DNA from: Gammaproteobacteria bacterium
GTDB taxonomy: Bacteria; Pseudomonadota; Gammaproteobacteria; Burkholderiales; Burkholderiaceae_C
Assembly: GCA_018903185.1 (NCBI GenBank)
Contig: JAHIQV010000456.1
Span: forward strand, 1-13,701
DNA length: 13,701 bases
Direction: 5' to 3'
Made by a program: the position numbers and the translations under genes. The notes under the pieces were generated by a model that saw only the letters and a list, made by a program, of their open reading frames with translations, was not told the origin of the DNA and made no database searches. Of the stretch, positions 1-7,154 are shown piece by piece. How positions within the stretch are numbered: position 1 is the stretch's first letter; the number at the start of each line of letters is the position of its first letter.

Positions 1-1081
1 ATTTGAAGGCGTTGTCGTCGGGGTTGGTGAGCAGCGCCGAGCTGTTGCCGTCGGACAGTTCGATGCGAACCATTTCCTGTGACATGTTCTGCAGCGCGTC
101 GATCAGGTAGGTGACGTTGAAGCCGATTTCGATGGTGTCGCCACCGTAGTCGATGTCGAGTTCGTCCACGGCCTCTTCCTGCTCGGCGTTGCTCGACGCC
201 ACGCGCAGCACGCCGGGCTCGATGTTCAGGCGCACGCCCTTGAACTTCTCGCTCGTCATGATGGCGGTGCGTTGCAGCGAGGCCAGCAGCGGTGCTCGGC
301 CCAGCGTGATGATGTTCTTGTGGTTGCGCGGGATGACGCGGTTGTAGTCGGGGAACTTGCCCTCGACCAGCTTGGTGACGAACTCCATGCCGTCAAAGCT
401 GAACTTGGCCTGGTTGGCGGCGAACTGCATTTCGATCGCGCCTTCCTTGTCGGACAGCAGGCGCTGCAGCTCGATCACCGTCTTGCGCGGCAGGATCACC
501 TCCTGTTTCGGCACTTCCACGTCCAGCGTGGCGCTGGCAAACGCGAGGCGGTGGCCGTCGGTGGCGACCAGGCTGAGCTGCTGGCCCTCGGCCACGAACA
601 GGATGCCGTTGAGGTAGTAGCGGATGTCGTGCACGGCCATGGCGAACGACACCTGGCCGAGCAGGCTTTTCAGCGTCTTCTGCGGCACGGCAAACACCGG
701 GCCGAAGCTGGCCGATTCCTGCACCAGCGGGAAGTCCTCGGGCGGCATGCTCTGCAGCGTAAAGCGGCTCTTGCCGCCTTTCAGGATCAGTTTGCCGGCG
801 CTCGATTCGAGGCTGACCGTCTGGTCGCCGGGCATGGTGCGCAGGATGTCGATCAGCTTGCGCGCACCCAGGGTGGTGGCGAAGTTGCCGTCGTCGCCGT
901 CGAGCTGGGCCGTGGTGCGGATCTGGATCTCCAGGTCGCTGGTGGTCAGCTGCACGGCCGAGCCGGTCTTGCGCACCAGCACGTTGGCCAGGATGGGCAG
1001 TGTGTGGCGGCGTTCAACGATGCCCGCGACCGACTGCAGCGCAGCCAACACCTTGTCCTGGGTCGATTTCAAAACGATCAT
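1..1081 (-). CDS. dnaN: DNA polymerase III sliding clamp, beta subunit (partial, 3' end outside window)
   Basis: This gene encodes the ring-shaped beta clamp that tethers DNA polymerase III to DNA and also binds Hda, MutS and other partners. Reading leftwards from an ATG at 1081-1079 gives MIVLKSTQDKVLAALQSVAG, a typical DnaN N-terminus. About 360 codons are open to the window edge, where the frame reads NAFK; the family usually ends a few residues later with a VMPMRL-like tail, so only about 8-10 residues are missing. Internal hallmarks are TLPILANVL near residue 28, LVATDGHRLA in the middle third, and FNVTYLIDAL near the end. A GAAAGAG Shine-Dalgarno lies at 1094-1088, 7 nt before the start. 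The gene follows dnaA after a 184-bp gap (1082-1265). That gap has an A/T-rich patch around 1156-1205 but no promoter I would defend, so both co-transcription with dnaA and separate expression are possible. Confidence 0.97.
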   Translation of the reverse strand, partial: MIVLKSTQDKVLAALQSVAGIVERRHTLPILANVLVRKTGSAVQLTTSDLEIQIRTTAQLDGDDGNFATTLGARKLIDILRTMPGDQTVSLESSAGKLILKGGKSRFTLQSMPPEDFPLVQESASFGPVFAVPQKTLKSLLGQVSFAMAVHDIRYYLNGILFVAEGQQLSLVATDGHRLAFASATLDVEVPKQEVILPRKTVIELQRLLSDKEGAIEMQFAANQAKFSFDGMEFVTKLVEGKFPDYNRVIPRNHKNIITLGRAPLLASLQRTAIMTSEKFKGVRLNIEPGVLRVASSNAEQEEAVDELDIDYGGDTIEIGFNVTYLIDALQNMSQEMVRIELSDGNSSALLTNPDDNAFK

Positions 1082-1265
1082 GTCAGACTCTTTCGTCTCT
1101 GGTTGCCGGTTGGCGGGTGGGACTTCCCTTGCCCCAAGCAGGGCTTTCTGTCAGCCAAATACCGCCTATTTTCGCCTTTTTGAAGCGCGATTCCTGAAAA
1201 CACCTGCCCCGTCAGATGCCGGCTGTGCCTGCTGTGGCGAGCGGGTGCGCACGGCCTCACGCCGG

Positions 1266-2672
1266 TCAGCCCTTGAGCGTCTGTTCCAGCACGTGCAGCT
1301 GCTGGTTGAGCTCGGTGTTCTGCTGGCGTTCGGCGCCGATCTTGCGCACCGCGTGCAGCACCGTGGTGTGGTCGCGGCCACCGAACAGCTCGCCGATCTC
1401 GGGCAGGCTTTTCTGCGTCAGCTCCTTGGCGATGAACATGGCGATCTGGCGCGGCCGGGCGATGCTGGCCGGGCGCTTCTTGCTGTACATGTCCGCGACC
1501 TTGATCTTGTAATAGTCGGCCACGGTCTTCTGGATGTTCTCGACGCTGATCTGCCGGTTCTGGATCGACAGCAGGTCTTTCAGCGCATCGCGCGCCAGCT
1601 GGATCGAGATCTCTTTCTGGTTGAAACGCGAATAGGCCAGGATCTTGCGCAACGCGCCTTCGAGTTCGCGCACGTTGGAGCGCACGTTCTTCGCCACAAA
1701 AAACGCCACTTCTTCGGGCATGACGGCGTTTTCCACCGCGGCCTTGTTGATCAGGATCGCCACGCGCATTTCCAGCTCGGGCGGCTCGATCGCCACCGTG
1801 AGGCCCGAATCGAAACGTGAAACCAGGCGCTCGTGGATGTCCGGCAGGCCCTTGGGATAGGTGTCGCTGGTCAGCACGATGTGCGACTTTTTGGCCAGCA
1901 GGGCCTCGAAGGCGTTGAAAAACTCTTCCTGCGTGCGTTCCTTGTTGGCGAGGAACTGCACATCGTCGATCAGCAGCAGGTCCAGCGAGTGGTATTGGGC
2001 CTTGAACTCGTCAAAAGTCTTGCGCTGGTAAGCCTTGACCACATCCGAGACAAACTGTTCGGCGTGGATGTAGAGAACTTTGGCCTGAGGATGGTCGGAC
2101 AGCAGGTGGTTGCCGATCGCGTGCATCAAGTGGGTCTTGCCCAGACCGACGCCGCCGTAGATGAACAGCGGGTTGTAAAGCTGGCCGAGGCTGCCCGCCA
2201 CGTGCATCGCCGCGGCGCGCGCCATGCGGTTGGCCGAACCTTCCACCAGGGTGGAGAAAGTCAGCGCCGGGTTGAGTCGGGACTTGGGCGCGCGCGGGCT
2301 CGTGATCTCTGCGGGTGCCAGATCGGGCAGTTCGGCCAGCACCTGGTCCTGCACCGTCCGGGGCGCAGGCGACGTCCTGCTGGGGCCTTCGCGCGGAGCG
2401 AGCGCCAACTCCAGCGTCACCGGTGTGCCCTGGATGGCCTCCAGCAACAAGGCGATACGGGACGCGTACTGGGCCCGGATCCAGTCCAGCTTGAAGCGGT
2501 TGGCCACCGACACCACGACCTTGGAGGCATCGGCGGACACGCTGGCCGAGAGCGGCCGGATCCAGGTGTTGAACTGCTGTTCGGGGATTTCTTGCGCGAG
2601 TTTGTCGACGCAGGCCAGCCAGAGGGACTGGGCGTCGGTGGATGGGGTGTCTGGGGGGGTGCCCTCGATCAT
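1266..2672 (-). CDS. dnaA: Chromosomal replication initiator protein DnaA
   Basis: DnaA is the AAA+ ATPase that binds DnaA boxes, melts oriC and recruits the DnaB helicase. I start it at the ATG at 2672-2670 ([15 protein letters not shown]), giving 468 aa, the usual family length. Domain I follows with [22 protein letters not shown] Pro/Ala-rich linker covers roughly residues 95-135. The AAA+ core has Walker [10 protein letters not shown] near 172-180, Walker [10 protein letters not shown] near 229-237, and the arginine-finger stretch [11 protein letters not shown] near 280. The C-terminal domain IV carries the signature [15 protein letters not shown] near 430-444. The reading frame stays open upstream to 2882, but that part crosses the DnaA boxes and the dnaA promoter and resembles no family N-terminus. 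No strong Shine-Dalgarno precedes the chosen ATG, so the start rests on homology. Likely autoregulated, because a DnaA box overlaps its -35. Confidence 0.97.
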   Translation of the reverse strand: MIEGTPPDTPSTDAQSLWLACVDKLAQEIPEQQFNTWIRPLSASVSADASKVVVSVANRFKLDWIRAQYASRIALLLEAIQGTPVTLELALAPREGPSRTSPAPRTVQDQVLAELPDLAPAEITSPRAPKSRLNPALTFSTLVEGSANRMARAAAMHVAGSLGQLYNPLFIYGGVGLGKTHLMHAIGNHLLSDHPQAKVLYIHAEQFVSDVVKAYQRKTFDEFKAQYHSLDLLLIDDVQFLANKERTQEEFFNAFEALLAKKSHIVLTSDTYPKGLPDIHERLVSRFDSGLTVAIEPPELEMRVAILINKAAVENAVMPEEVAFFVAKNVRSNVRELEGALRKILAYSRFNQKEISIQLARDALKDLLSIQNRQISVENIQKTVADYYKIKVADMYSKKRPASIARPRQIAMFIAKELTQKSLPEIGELFGGRDHTTVLHAVRKIGAERQQNTELNQQLHVLEQTLKG

Positions 2673-2698
2673 GCTGGGAATGGCGGACGCTGTATTTT

Positions 2699-2707
2699 TG
2701 TGGACAA
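2699..2707 (-). promoter_or_regulatory. DnaA box, one mismatch (TTGTCCACA)
   Basis: On the minus strand this reads TTGTCCACA, one base from the consensus TTATCCACA. It lies about 15-23 nt downstream of the predicted dnaA transcription start, inside the dnaA leader, so bound DnaA could impede dnaA transcription as well as serve the origin. Confidence 0.65.
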
Positions 2708-2728
2708 ATGACTCGGGGCAGACCGGCC

Positions 2729-2758
2729 ATTGTAGTGTGGCAGGCGACTTATCCACAA
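2729..2758 (-). promoter_or_regulatory. Predicted dnaA promoter (-35 TTGTGG, 18 bp, -10 TACAAT)
   Basis: Read on the minus strand, TTGTGG at 2758-2753 is followed after 18 bp by TACAAT at 2734-2729. A transcript would start near 2722, leaving about a 50-nt leader before dnaA. The -35 shares five of its six bases with the perfect DnaA box at 2749-2757, which implies autorepression. Confidence 0.6.
2749..2757 (+). promoter_or_regulatory. DnaA box, perfect consensus (TTATCCACA)
   Basis: An exact TTATCCACA, the high-affinity DnaA-binding 9-mer. It overlaps the predicted dnaA -35 on the opposite strand and lies 42 bp from the second box (edge to edge 2708-2748 is 41 bp). Confidence 0.85.
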
Positions 2759-2834
2759 GGCGGTTCTCCCTCTGTGCTGCCCGACCCCGGCACGGGCCTG
2801 CTGAAGCAAGGCAGACAGAAAAGCAGCCAAGTGC

Positions 2835-2864
2835 TTGCCGTGCCTTGAGTTTATTTGCGATAAT
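2835..2864 (+). promoter_or_regulatory. Predicted rpmH promoter (TTGCCG, 18 bp, extended -10 TGCGATAAT)
   Basis: TTGCCG at 2835-2840 and GATAAT at 2859-2864 are 18 bp apart, and TGC directly precedes the -10 (an extended -10). Transcription would begin near 2871, about 24 nt before the rpmH ATG. This is the strongest sigma-70-like promoter in the window, fitting a ribosomal-protein gene that also reads into rnpA-yidD-yidC. Confidence 0.7.
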
Positions 2865-2894
2865 TGCGGGTTTCCCCGACATTTACTGAGCATC

Positions 2895-3029
2895 ATGAAA
2901 CGCACTTACCAGCCTTCCAAAGTCCGCCGCGCCCGCACCCACGGCTTTCTCGTCCGCATGAAGACCCGTGGCGGCCGTGCCGTGATCAACGCTCGCCGCG
3001 CCAAGGGCCGCAAGCGTCTGGCTCTCTGA
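2895..3029 (+). CDS. rpmH: 50S ribosomal protein L34
   Basis: L34 is a small, very basic protein that binds 23S rRNA in the large ribosomal subunit. The 44-residue product opens with [18 protein letters not shown] and ends in GRKRLAL, matching the nearly invariant L34 pattern in full length. The ATG at 2895 is preceded only by a weak TGAG. It is the first gene of a plus-strand block: rnpA follows after 82 nt, a spacer rich in repeated CCGG that can fold into a small hairpin (for example GGCCGG near 3054 with CCGGCT near 3075). The extended -10 promoter just upstream is its likely driver. The divergent arrangement with dnaA is the ancestral order around many bacterial origins. Confidence 0.98.
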   Translation: MKRTYQPSKVRRARTHGFLVRMKTRGGRAVINARRAKGRKRLAL

Positions 3030-3111
3030 GCCTGAACGTGCTCCGCCGGTATTGGCCGGTCCCAGCTTCCGTTGCCGGCTTCCGGTGACCGACAGGGAGG
3101 CGCAACGGGCC

Positions 3112-3546
3112 ATGCAGCGCATCCGGTCCCGGCAGCAGTTCCAGGCCGTCATGGCGGGAGCCCCTGTGGCCAAAACCCTCCACTTCGCTTTGCACCGGGC
3201 CTCGCTCGTGAGCGAGCATTTGGGCCGCCCCTTGTTTCCTGTGGCCGATGTCTGGCTGGGTGTGCTCCTGCCCAAGCGCTGGGCGCGCCGCGCGGTCACG
3301 CGCAATGCGATCCGTCGCCAGATCTACGAAGCCGCCCGCCACGTCGCGACCGGTTTGCCGCAGGCTGCGCTGGTGGTTCGCCTGCGCAGCGAGTTCAGCC
3401 GCAAGCTGTTTGTGAGTGCGACCTCTGATGTGCTCAAGCGCGCGGTTCGGGCCGAGCTGGATCAGTTGCTGGGGCGTGTGCTCAGTCCCGCTCCGGTCGA
3501 GCCGGCTGGTCCGCTGCCCCGGAAGGAGGCGCCTCATGGTGTCTGA
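3112..3546 (+). CDS. rnpA: Ribonuclease P protein component
   Basis: RnpA is the protein subunit of RNase P; it helps the catalytic RNA bind and cleave the 5' leader of pre-tRNAs. The 144-residue product starts MQRIRSRQQFQAVMAG, the normal betaproteobacterial opening. The RNR signature region is R64-N65-A66-I67-R68-R69-Q70, so the second Arg of the classical RNR is Ala here, while the surrounding basic helix is kept. A long Shine-Dalgarno AGGGAGG at 3094-3100 lies 11 nt before ATG 3112. The frame is open upstream to 3052 from a TTG, but the family N-terminus and the Shine-Dalgarno favour 3112. Its last 11 nt overlap the start of yidD, suggesting translational coupling. The C-terminal 20 or so residues are Pro-rich and variable. 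Confidence 0.95.
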   Translation: MQRIRSRQQFQAVMAGAPVAKTLHFALHRASLVSEHLGRPLFPVADVWLGVLLPKRWARRAVTRNAIRRQIYEAARHVATGLPQAALVVRLRSEFSRKLFVSATSDVLKRAVRAELDQLLGRVLSPAPVEPAGPLPRKEAPHGV

Positions 3547-3823
3547 CTGGCCGCGCCAGGTACTGGTGGGCCTGGTCAAGGGCTACCGTTTGCTGCTCAG
3601 TCCCTGGCTGGGCAGCAGTTGCCGTTTTGAGCCCACCTGTTCCGTCTATGCGATCGGCTCGCTGGAGCGGCACGGTGCACTGGCCGGTGGCTACCTCATG
3701 CTCAGGCGCCTGGGTCGCTGCGGACCCTGGTGCGAGGGTGGCCACGATCCCGTGCCCGAAGTGGCGCCCAGCCTGTTTTCCCATCTGCTTTCCCCTTCCT
3801 CAGAAAAGAAGAACCCGTCATGA
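3536..3823 (+). CDS. yidD: Membrane protein insertion efficiency factor YidD
   Basis: YidD is a small membrane-associated protein that improves YidC-dependent insertion of inner-membrane proteins. The 95-residue product starts MVSDWPRQVLVGLVKGYRLL, with an amphipathic N-terminal helix, then the family core SSCRFEPTCSVYAIGSLERHG (near residues 29-49) and RCGPWCEGGHDPVP (near 65-78). All four conserved cysteines are present. It is somewhat longer than the usual 70-90 residues because of a C-terminal tail. GGAAGGAGG at 3521-3529 is a near-ideal Shine-Dalgarno 6 nt before ATG 3536. The gene overlaps rnpA by 11 nt, and its TGA shares bases with the yidC start (ATGA), so rnpA-yidD-yidC is very likely one coupled unit. 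Confidence 0.95.
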   Translation: MVSDWPRQVLVGLVKGYRLLLSPWLGSSCRFEPTCSVYAIGSLERHGALAGGYLMLRRLGRCGPWCEGGHDPVPEVAPSLFSHLLSPSSEKKNPS

Positions 3824-5535
3824 ATGACATCCGTCGATCCATCCTGTGGGTGGTTTTTGGTTTCTCGATGGTCCTGATCTGGGACAAGTGGCAGATCCAC
3901 AACGGCAACGCGCCGACGTTTTTCCCTTCGGCCGCCGTGACCGCGCCCGCCGCTCCGGATGCCCAGCCGGCACCCCGTGCCGACGCGTCCGTTCCCGGCA
4001 GCACCGCGGCGGCCACGACGGCTGGTGCTGAAGCGGCTCCGCAGGGCTCGACAGCCCCAGCGCCCGCCGCGGCCCGGCATGAGGTCACGACCGACGTGTT
4101 GAAGCTGGTCTTCAACACCGAAGGTGGCTCGCTCATCGGCGCCGATCTGCTCAAGCACGCGAGCACCTCGCTGGGCACACAGCCGTTTGCGCTGCTGGTC
4201 CAGAACGACACGCAAACCTACCTCGCCCAGACCGGCCTGATCGGCGGCAGTTTCCCCACCCACAAGACGCCCATGACCGTGGCGCCCGGCCCGACCGCGC
4301 TGGCCGACGGCCAGAACGAGCTGCAGGTGCGTTTCGAGTCGGACGAGGTGGGCGGCGTCAAGCTGGTCAAGACCTACACCCTGACCCGCGGCAGCTACGA
4401 CATCGCCGTGCAGCACGAAGTCCTGAACAACAGCGGCCAGCCGGTGAGCCCGCAGCTCTACGTGCAGCTGGTGCGCGACGGCAACAAGACCAGCAGCGAA
4501 ACGCCGTTCTACTCCACCTTCACCGGTCCGGCCGTCTACACCGAAGCCCAGAAATACCAGAAGGTCGAATTCGCCGACATCGACAAGAACAAGGCCGACT
4601 TTGAAAAGAGCGCCACCAATGGCTATGTGGCCATGGTGCAGCACTACTTTGCGTCGGCCTGGGTGCTGGCTGATGGCATCGCACGCGACAACTTCGCGCG
4701 CAAGGTGGACAACAACCTGTACGCGGTCGGCTCCATCACCACCCTGCCGGCCATCGTGCCGGGCCAGCGCAAGGCGGTCGAGGCACGCCTGTTCGTCGGT
4801 CCGCAGGAAGAAAAGGTCCTGGAGGTCATCACCCCGGGGCTGGAGCTGGTCAAGGACTATGGCTGGCTGACCATTCTGGCCAAACCGCTGTACTGGCTGC
4901 TGGAAAAGATCCACGGCTTCGTGCAGAACTGGGGCTGGGCCATCGTGCTGCTGGTGGTGCTGATCAAGGCGGCCTTCTACTGGCTCAATGCCAGCGCCTA
5001 CAAGAGCATGGCCAAGATGAAGGCGGTCAACCCGCGCATCATGGAAATGCGCGAACGCCTGAAGAGCAACCCGCAGCAGATGCAGCAGGAAATGATGAAG
5101 ATCTACCGGGAGGAAAAAGTCAACCCGCTGGGTGGCTGCTTCCCGATCCTGATCCAGATTCCGGTGTTCATTGCGCTCTACTGGGTGCTGCTGTCGTCGG
5201 TCGAAATGCGCAACGCGCCCTGGATGGCCTGGATCCACGATCTGTCATCGCCCGATCCGTTCTTCGTGCTGCCCGTCGTGATGGCCGTGACCACCATGAT
5301 TCAGACCGCGCTCAACCCGCTGCCGCCGGACCCGCTGCAGGCCAAGCTGATGTGGATGATGCCGCTGATGTTCTCGGTGATGTTCTTCTTCTTCCCGGCC
5401 GGTCTGGTGCTGTACTGGATCACCAACAACGTGTTGACCATCGCGCAGCAGTCCTTCATCAACAAGCGCATGGGCGTGCCGCTGAAGTTCACGTTGCCGT
5501 TTGACCTGTTCAAAGGCAAGCCCGCGGCCAAGTAA
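3820..5535 (+). CDS. yidC: Membrane protein insertase YidC
   Basis: YidC inserts and folds inner-membrane proteins, alone or with SecYEG. The 571-residue product (E. coli has 548) has the gram-negative layout: N-terminal membrane segment [15 protein letters not shown] (near residues 7-21), an Ala/Pro/Thr-rich linker (about 37-88), the periplasmic P1 beta domain (about 89-340), then the conserved core with five membrane segments from about 371. Core hallmarks are [14 protein letters not shown], the cytoplasmic helical hairpin, [20 protein letters not shown] and [20 protein letters not shown]. In the hydrophilic groove the position of E. coli Arg366 appears to be Lys383, a conservative change that I believe is normal in betaproteobacteria. 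The start ATG at 3820 overlaps the yidD stop, with a purine-rich AAAGAAG upstream. A hairpin terminator follows 15 nt after the stop. Confidence 0.98.
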   Translation: MNDIRRSILWVVFGFSMVLIWDKWQIHNGNAPTFFPSAAVTAPAAPDAQPAPRADASVPGSTAAATTAGAEAAPQGSTAPAPAAARHEVTTDVLKLVFNTEGGSLIGADLLKHASTSLGTQPFALLVQNDTQTYLAQTGLIGGSFPTHKTPMTVAPGPTALADGQNELQVRFESDEVGGVKLVKTYTLTRGSYDIAVQHEVLNNSGQPVSPQLYVQLVRDGNKTSSETPFYSTFTGPAVYTEAQKYQKVEFADIDKNKADFEKSATNGYVAMVQHYFASAWVLADGIARDNFARKVDNNLYAVGSITTLPAIVPGQRKAVEARLFVGPQEEKVLEVITPGLELVKDYGWLTILAKPLYWLLEKIHGFVQNWGWAIVLLVVLIKAAFYWLNASAYKSMAKMKAVNPRIMEMRERLKSNPQQMQQEMMKIYREEKVNPLGGCFPILIQIPVFIALYWVLLSSVEMRNAPWMAWIHDLSSPDPFFVLPVVMAVTTMIQTALNPLPPDPLQAKLMWMMPLMFSVMFFFFPAGLVLYWITNNVLTIAQQSFINKRMGVPLKFTLPFDLFKGKPAAK

Positions 5536-5550
5536 GAGCGGGTATTTTCC

Positions 5551-5585
5551 CAACGAGGGCCGCGCGAGCGGCCTTCGTTGTTTCT
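5551..5585 (+). terminator. Intrinsic terminator after yidC
   Basis: CAACGAGGGCCGC at 5551-5563 and GCGGCCTTCGTTG at 5568-5580 form a 13-bp stem with one G-T wobble and a 4-base GCGA loop, followed by TTTCT. It lies 15 nt after the yidC stop and ends the rpmH-rnpA-yidD-yidC transcript, so mnmE needs its own promoter. Confidence 0.9.
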
Positions 5586-5605
5586 GATCCGCAGCCTGCC
5601 AGAAT
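5578..5605 (+). promoter_or_regulatory. Possible mnmE promoter (TTGTTT, 16 bp, extended -10 TGCCAGAAT)
   Basis: TTGTTT at 5578-5583 and CAGAAT at 5600-5605 are 16 bp apart, and TGC directly precedes the -10. The -10 ends only 7 nt before the mnmE ATG, so the message would start at or next to the start codon. The -35 is weak and overlaps the terminator arm, so this is tentative. Confidence 0.35.
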
Positions 5606-5612
5606 CCCCACC

Positions 5613-7034
5613 ATGCTCAGCGCCCAACAAGACCCCATCGTCGCCATCGCCACCGCGCCCGGTCGCGGCGCGGTGGGCATCGTGCGGGTGTCGGGCAAAG
5701 GGCTGGCGGCGTTTGTGCAGGCCTTGCTGGGGCGAGCGCTGAAACCCCGCGAAGCCACCTATCTGCCCTTTCCTGACGCTGCAGGCCAGCCCATCGACCA
5801 TGGCCTGGCGCTGTGGTTTCCGGGGCCACATTCCTACACCGGTGAAGACGTGCTGGAACTCCAGGGCCACGGCGGCCCGGTGGTGTTGCAGCTGCTGCTG
5901 GCGCGCTGCCTGCAGGTGGCGCAGACCGCGGTCGATGCGGACAAGGCTTTGCTGCCCGGGCTGCGCCCGGCGCGCGCGGGTGAATTCACCGAGCGCGCGT
6001 TCCTCAACGACAAGCTTGACCTGGCCCAGGCCGAGGCGGTGGCCGACCTGATCGATGCCAGCACCGAAGCCGCTGCGCGCAGCGCCAGCCGCTCGCTCGC
6101 GGGGGTGTTTTCCGAGCGCATCCACGCACTGCGCGATGCGCTGATCAACCTGCGCATGCTGGTCGAAGCGACACTGGATTTCCCGGAAGAGGAGATCGAC
6201 TTCCTGAAGAAGGCCGATGCCACGGGCCAGCTGCAGCGTCTGCGCACCGCGCTGGCCGACGTGCAGGCACAGGCCCGGCAGGGAGCCCTGCTGCGGGACG
6301 GGCTCACGGTGGTGATCGCCGGGCAGCCCAATGCGGGAAAAAGCTCGCTGCTCAACGCACTGGCCGGCGCCGAGCTGGCGATCGTGACCCCGGTGGCCGG
6401 CACCACGCGCGACGTGGTGCAGCAGACGATCCAGATCGACGGGGTGCCGCTGCACGTGATCGACACCGCGGGCCTGCGCGACAGCCCGGACGTGGACGAG
6501 GTGGAAAAAATCGGCATCGAACGCGCGTGGGGCCAGATCCACAAGGCCGACGCGGTGTTGTTCCTGCACGATCTCACGCGCAGCGACAGCCTGGTCTACC
6601 AGGCCGCCGATGAGGTCATTGCCGCCGCCCTGCCCGGCGGCGTGACCGTGTTGCAGGTGTGGAACAAGCTCGATCAGTGCCCCGACAGCGCCCGTGCGCG
6701 GCTGGCGGAACGGGCGGGTGCGGGTGAGCTGGCGATCTCGGCCAAAAGCGGCGATGGACTGGAGGCTCTGCGCCAGCGACTGCTGGACCTGGCCGGGTGG
6801 GAGCACGCGGGCGACGGCCTGTTCATGGCGCGCGAACGCCACCTGCAGGCGCTGGCGCGCGTGGGCTCGCACCTCGACGGCGCGCACACGCTGCTGGCCG
6901 CGCAAGCCGAACACCTGGACTTGTTGGCCGAAGAATTGCGCCTGGCCCAGCAGGCGCTGGGTGAAATCACCGGCGAGTTCAGTGCCGACGACCTGCTGGG
7001 CGAGATTTTTTCGCGTTTTTGCATCGGCAAATAG
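5613..7034 (+). CDS. mnmE: tRNA uridine-5-carboxymethylaminomethyl(34) synthesis GTPase MnmE
   Basis: MnmE (TrmE) works with MnmG to modify the wobble uridine of certain tRNAs using a folate one-carbon unit, GTP hydrolysis and FAD. The 473-residue product has the N-terminal folate-binding domain ([21 protein letters not shown], near residues 8-28), a helical domain, and an inserted G domain. The G motifs are complete: G1 GQPNAGKSS near 238-246, G2 TTRD near 264, G3 DTAG near 284 and G4 NKLD near 351. The C-terminus is FCIGK, with the catalytic Cys of the family. No Shine-Dalgarno precedes ATG 5613; a -10-like CAGAAT sits just upstream instead. It follows yidC, as in many proteobacteria, but a strong terminator separates the two. 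No clear terminator follows it before the downstream leader ORF. Confidence 0.98.
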   Translation: MLSAQQDPIVAIATAPGRGAVGIVRVSGKGLAAFVQALLGRALKPREATYLPFPDAAGQPIDHGLALWFPGPHSYTGEDVLELQGHGGPVVLQLLLARCLQVAQTAVDADKALLPGLRPARAGEFTERAFLNDKLDLAQAEAVADLIDASTEAAARSASRSLAGVFSERIHALRDALINLRMLVEATLDFPEEEIDFLKKADATGQLQRLRTALADVQAQARQGALLRDGLTVVIAGQPNAGKSSLLNALAGAELAIVTPVAGTTRDVVQQTIQIDGVPLHVIDTAGLRDSPDVDEVEKIGIERAWGQIHKADAVLFLHDLTRSDSLVYQAADEVIAAALPGGVTVLQVWNKLDQCPDSARARLAERAGAGELAISAKSGDGLEALRQRLLDLAGWEHAGDGLFMARERHLQALARVGSHLDGAHTLLAAQAEHLDLLAEELRLAQQALGEITGEFSADDLLGEIFSRFCIGK

Positions 7035-7043
7035 GCTGCAGCG

Positions 7044-7074
7044 CACCGTCTGGCGTTTTGTCACCACCGTCTGG
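7044..7074 (+). repeat. 10-bp direct repeat with 21-bp period upstream of the leader ORF
   Basis: CACCGTCTGG occurs at 7044-7053 and again at 7065-7074, so the starts are 21 bp apart, two helical turns. A TTGTCA (close to a -35) lies between them at 7058-7063 but has no good -10. This could be a tandem operator for a regulator binding one face of the DNA; chance cannot be excluded. Confidence 0.45.
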
Positions 7075-7097
7075 AGCGCAAACGTAAGGAGCCGTAA

Positions 7098-7154
7098 ATG
7101 CCGATGACCCGGGCTTGCATGCGCGGGCGTCCCACGGTTAACGTCAACCAATGA
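7098..7154 (+). CDS. 18-codon leader ORF overlapping the cNMP-binding gene start
   Basis: ATG at 7098 opens an 18-codon frame, MPMTRACMRGRPTVNVNQ, ending in TGA at 7152-7154. It has a textbook Shine-Dalgarno, AAGGAG at 7086-7091, with a 6-nt spacer. Its stop shares bases with the start of the next gene (ATGA at 7151-7154). That next gene has no Shine-Dalgarno of its own, so ribosomes ending the leader would be well placed to restart there. This points to translational coupling. The peptide itself matches nothing I recognise and may matter only as a translated leader. The alternative is that the Shine-Dalgarno match is chance and the downstream gene starts elsewhere. Confidence 0.5.
   Translation: MPMTRACMRGRPTVNVNQ

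Larger units (their letters stand above)
2673..2894. other. Candidate chromosomal replication origin (oriC), dnaA-rpmH intergenic region
   Basis: This 222-bp gap separates divergent dnaA and rpmH, a common oriC location in proteobacteria. It holds one perfect DnaA box (TTATCCACA, 2749-2757) and one single-mismatch box on the other strand (TTGTCCACA, 2699-2707). An A/T-rich patch at about 2846-2866 could help unwinding. I could find only two good boxes by eye, fewer than in well-studied origins; weaker sites may add to them, or the active origin may extend into the dnaA-dnaN gap. The origin call is inference from gene order plus boxes. Confidence 0.6.

Noticed and set aside
1082..1265. Separate dnaN promoter in the A/T-rich patch of the dnaA-dnaN gap
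   Set aside because: Best candidates (for example GAAAAT with TCAGGA) match the consensus poorly; I could not defend a call.
272..2711. Long plus-strand ORFs opposite dnaN and dnaA
   Set aside because: Antisense shadows of two unmistakable conserved genes; no start signals or family features.
2673..2882. N-terminal extension of dnaA by about 70 residues (open frame to 2882)
   Set aside because: It crosses both DnaA boxes and the dnaA and rpmH promoters, and the translated residues do not resemble any DnaA N-terminus; ATG 2672 gives the normal length.
3030..3111. CCGG-rich hairpins between rpmH and rnpA as a terminator or riboswitch
   Set aside because: Stems are only about 6 bp with large loops and no T-tract; GC-rich sequence makes such pairings common.
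3691..5238. 515-codon minus-strand ORF opposite yidC
   Set aside because: His/Arg/Gln-rich translation typical of antisense frames in GC-rich genes; yidC is fully conserved on the plus strand.
5301..7151. 616-codon minus-strand ORF spanning the yidC end, the terminator and mnmE
   Set aside because: It runs through a strong terminator and two conserved genes, with shadow-frame composition and no recognisable domain.
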